From positions 1-14,637 of the forward strand of contig JBIOJB010000074.1 in the NCBI GenBank assembly GCA_044450465.1: a DNA stretch of 14,637 nucleotides, in the 5' to 3' direction. This stretch comes from JBIOJB01 sp044450465. GTDB taxonomy: Bacteria > Chloroflexota > Dormibacteria > Dormibacterales > Dormibacteraceae. The notes below the pieces were generated by a model. That model was given only the letters and a program-made list of their open reading frames with translations. It was not told the DNA's origin and did no database searches. Position numbers and translations under genes: made by a program. This document shows positions 13,917 to 14,637 of this stretch, piece after piece; the first letter of the stretch is position 1, and each line of letters starts with the position of its first letter.

Positions 13917-14002
13917 TATGCCTCAGGCGGAGTCTTGATCAGCGGCCAGAACACAAACGGGCCGGCCAGGAAGAGGAGCAGCGTGGCCACGATGATCGCC
14001 AT
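13916..14002 (-). CDS. Tiny single-helix membrane protein between ccmF and ccmA, 3' end altered by insertion
   Basis: 28 codons, starting MAIIVATLLLFLAGPFVF and continuing with a WPLIK segment and a short polar end. One membrane helix fills it. ATG at 14002 follows the ccmF stop with no gap (TAG-ATG). Its present stop (TAG, 13916-13918) is made by the TA and terminal G of the inserted element. In the inferred pre-insertion sequence it would run three residues further (Tyr-Gln-Gln) to a TGA overlapping the ccmA ATG. Small membrane proteins and CcmI/zinc-ribbon-like genes with a similar N-terminal helix occur near ccmF in other bacteria, so it may also be the remnant of a longer gene. No family assigned. 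Confidence 0.5.
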   Translation of the reverse strand: MAIIVATLLLFLAGPFVFWPLIKTPPEA

Positions 14003-14637
14003 CTAGGTGAGCACCGGCGAGACGACACGGCGCACAGCCGGCGCCACGGCGGGGGTGGGCGCGCCGAGGTTGCCGAGCACGACGCCCAAGATGATGACCG
14101 CCCCGCCGGCCCAGATCCAGCTCACGAGCGGGTTGAAGAAGACTCGGAACGACGCCGAGCCATCCGCGCCGGTGCCGGCGAGCACCACATAGATGTCAGC
14201 GACGGGGGTCGTGGTGATGGCGACGTGAGTGAGAGACTGTCCACCCAACCCGGCGTAGGTGGCGCGGGCGGGCTCCATCACCTGGCCGCCGAACTTCATT
14301 AGTGCCACCAGCTCGGTGTGGTCGGCAAGCTGGCGAGCCTGAACGCCCCCGTAAGTCAGGGTGTTGCCGGCCACCGTGACCTGCTGGCCCGGCATCAGCG
14401 TGACGTCCTTCTCCTGCTGCCAGATGTGGGAGGCGGCGATGCCCACCACGAGCACGACGAGGCCGAGGTGGGCCAGGTAGGCGCCGTACCTCCGGCGCTT
14501 GCGAACCAGTGTGGTGCCAAGCCTGGCCGGCCTCGAGCGAAGCCTGCGTAGAAGCCGCCCGTACTCCGCGAGGCTCGTGGCCGCGGCGGCTCCAGCGAGC
14601 GGCAGTGCGATCAGCGCTGCGACCGACGTGGCCCCCC
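14003..14637 (-). CDS. ccmF: Cytochrome c heme lyase CcmF, C-terminal part
   Basis: Partial: the C-terminal ~210 aa, with the 5' end beyond the window. CcmF attaches heme from CcmE to apocytochrome c with CcmH/I. Visible are a basic loop and helix with a conserved His (RRRYGAYLAHLGLVVLVVG), then the large periplasmic segment (QEKDVTLMPGQQVTVAG). This is followed by the DIYVVLAG strand and the closing membrane helix with FNPLVSWIWAGG, all characteristic of the CcmF C-terminus. The stop TAG is at 14003-14005, immediately followed by the small ORF. CcmF upstream of ccmA suggests that the other ccm genes (ccmE, ccmH) lie beyond the right edge. Confidence 0.9.
   Translation of the reverse strand, partial: GATSVAALIALPLAGAAAATSLAEYGRLLRRLRSRPARLGTTLVRKRRRYGAYLAHLGLVVLVVGIAASHIWQQEKDVTLMPGQQVTVAGNTLTYGGVQARQLADHTELVALMKFGGQVMEPARATYAGLGGQSLTHVAITTTPVADIYVVLAGTGADGSASFRVFFNPLVSWIWAGGAVIILGVVLGNLGAPTPAVAPAVRRVVSPVLT

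Noticed and set aside
1..14637. CRISPR arrays, tRNA or rRNA genes
   Set aside because: No regularly spaced repeats, cloverleaf-like segments or conserved rRNA stretches were seen.

Overview
The window is GC-rich, gene-dense bacterial DNA with very short intergenic gaps, frequent TTG/GTG starts and several stop/start overlaps. The mix (System I cytochrome c maturation genes, a DtxR-type regulator beside a ZIP transporter, an MscL with a zinc-ribbon tail, a fatty-acyl reductase fused to a HAD phosphatase) suits a high-GC environmental lineage of the Chloroflexota/Actinobacteriota type. That assignment is an inference; there is no rRNA or other phylogenetic marker here.

Layout. (1) Positions 1-256: a repeat-rich, hairpin-rich segment with three copies of a 13-bp arm, abutting the stop codon of the next gene. 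(2) 256-5410, minus strand: a tight operon, transcribed FAR-HAD fusion -> zinc alcohol dehydrogenase -> LarA-like (DUF2088) protein, with gaps of 16-18 bp and all three genes apparently starting at TTG. A divergent SDR with a FabI-like Y-x6-K active site (5495-6388) faces it. Together these look like a small acyl/alcohol redox and phosphate-removal module whose product cannot be read from sequence. (3) 6404-7519, minus: a secreted M23 peptidase. (4) 7547-9023, plus: a quinone-oxidoreductase-like MDR, then mscL. (5) 9028-10553: a DtxR-family regulator divergent from a ZIP metal transporter, with a DtxR-like inverted repeat at the regulator's start. (6) 10571-11570: a small acidic hypothetical protein, divergent from a Nudix CoA-pyrophosphatase-like enzyme. 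(7) 11612-14637, minus: a cytochrome c maturation operon, ccmF (5' end outside the window) -> tiny membrane ORF -> ccmA -> ccmB -> ccmC -> ccmD.

The most notable structure is a 216-bp fold-back element (13701-13916) with imperfect ~49-bp terminal inverted repeats flanked by TA on both sides, between the tiny ORF and ccmA. Removing the element and one TA in silico extends the tiny ORF to 31 codons ending in TGA that overlaps the ccmA ATG as ATGA. This is the same kind of overlap seen at the ccmA/ccmB (GTGA) and ccmC/ccmD (TTGA) junctions. The simplest reading is a TA-targeting MITE inserted into a translationally coupled ccm operon.
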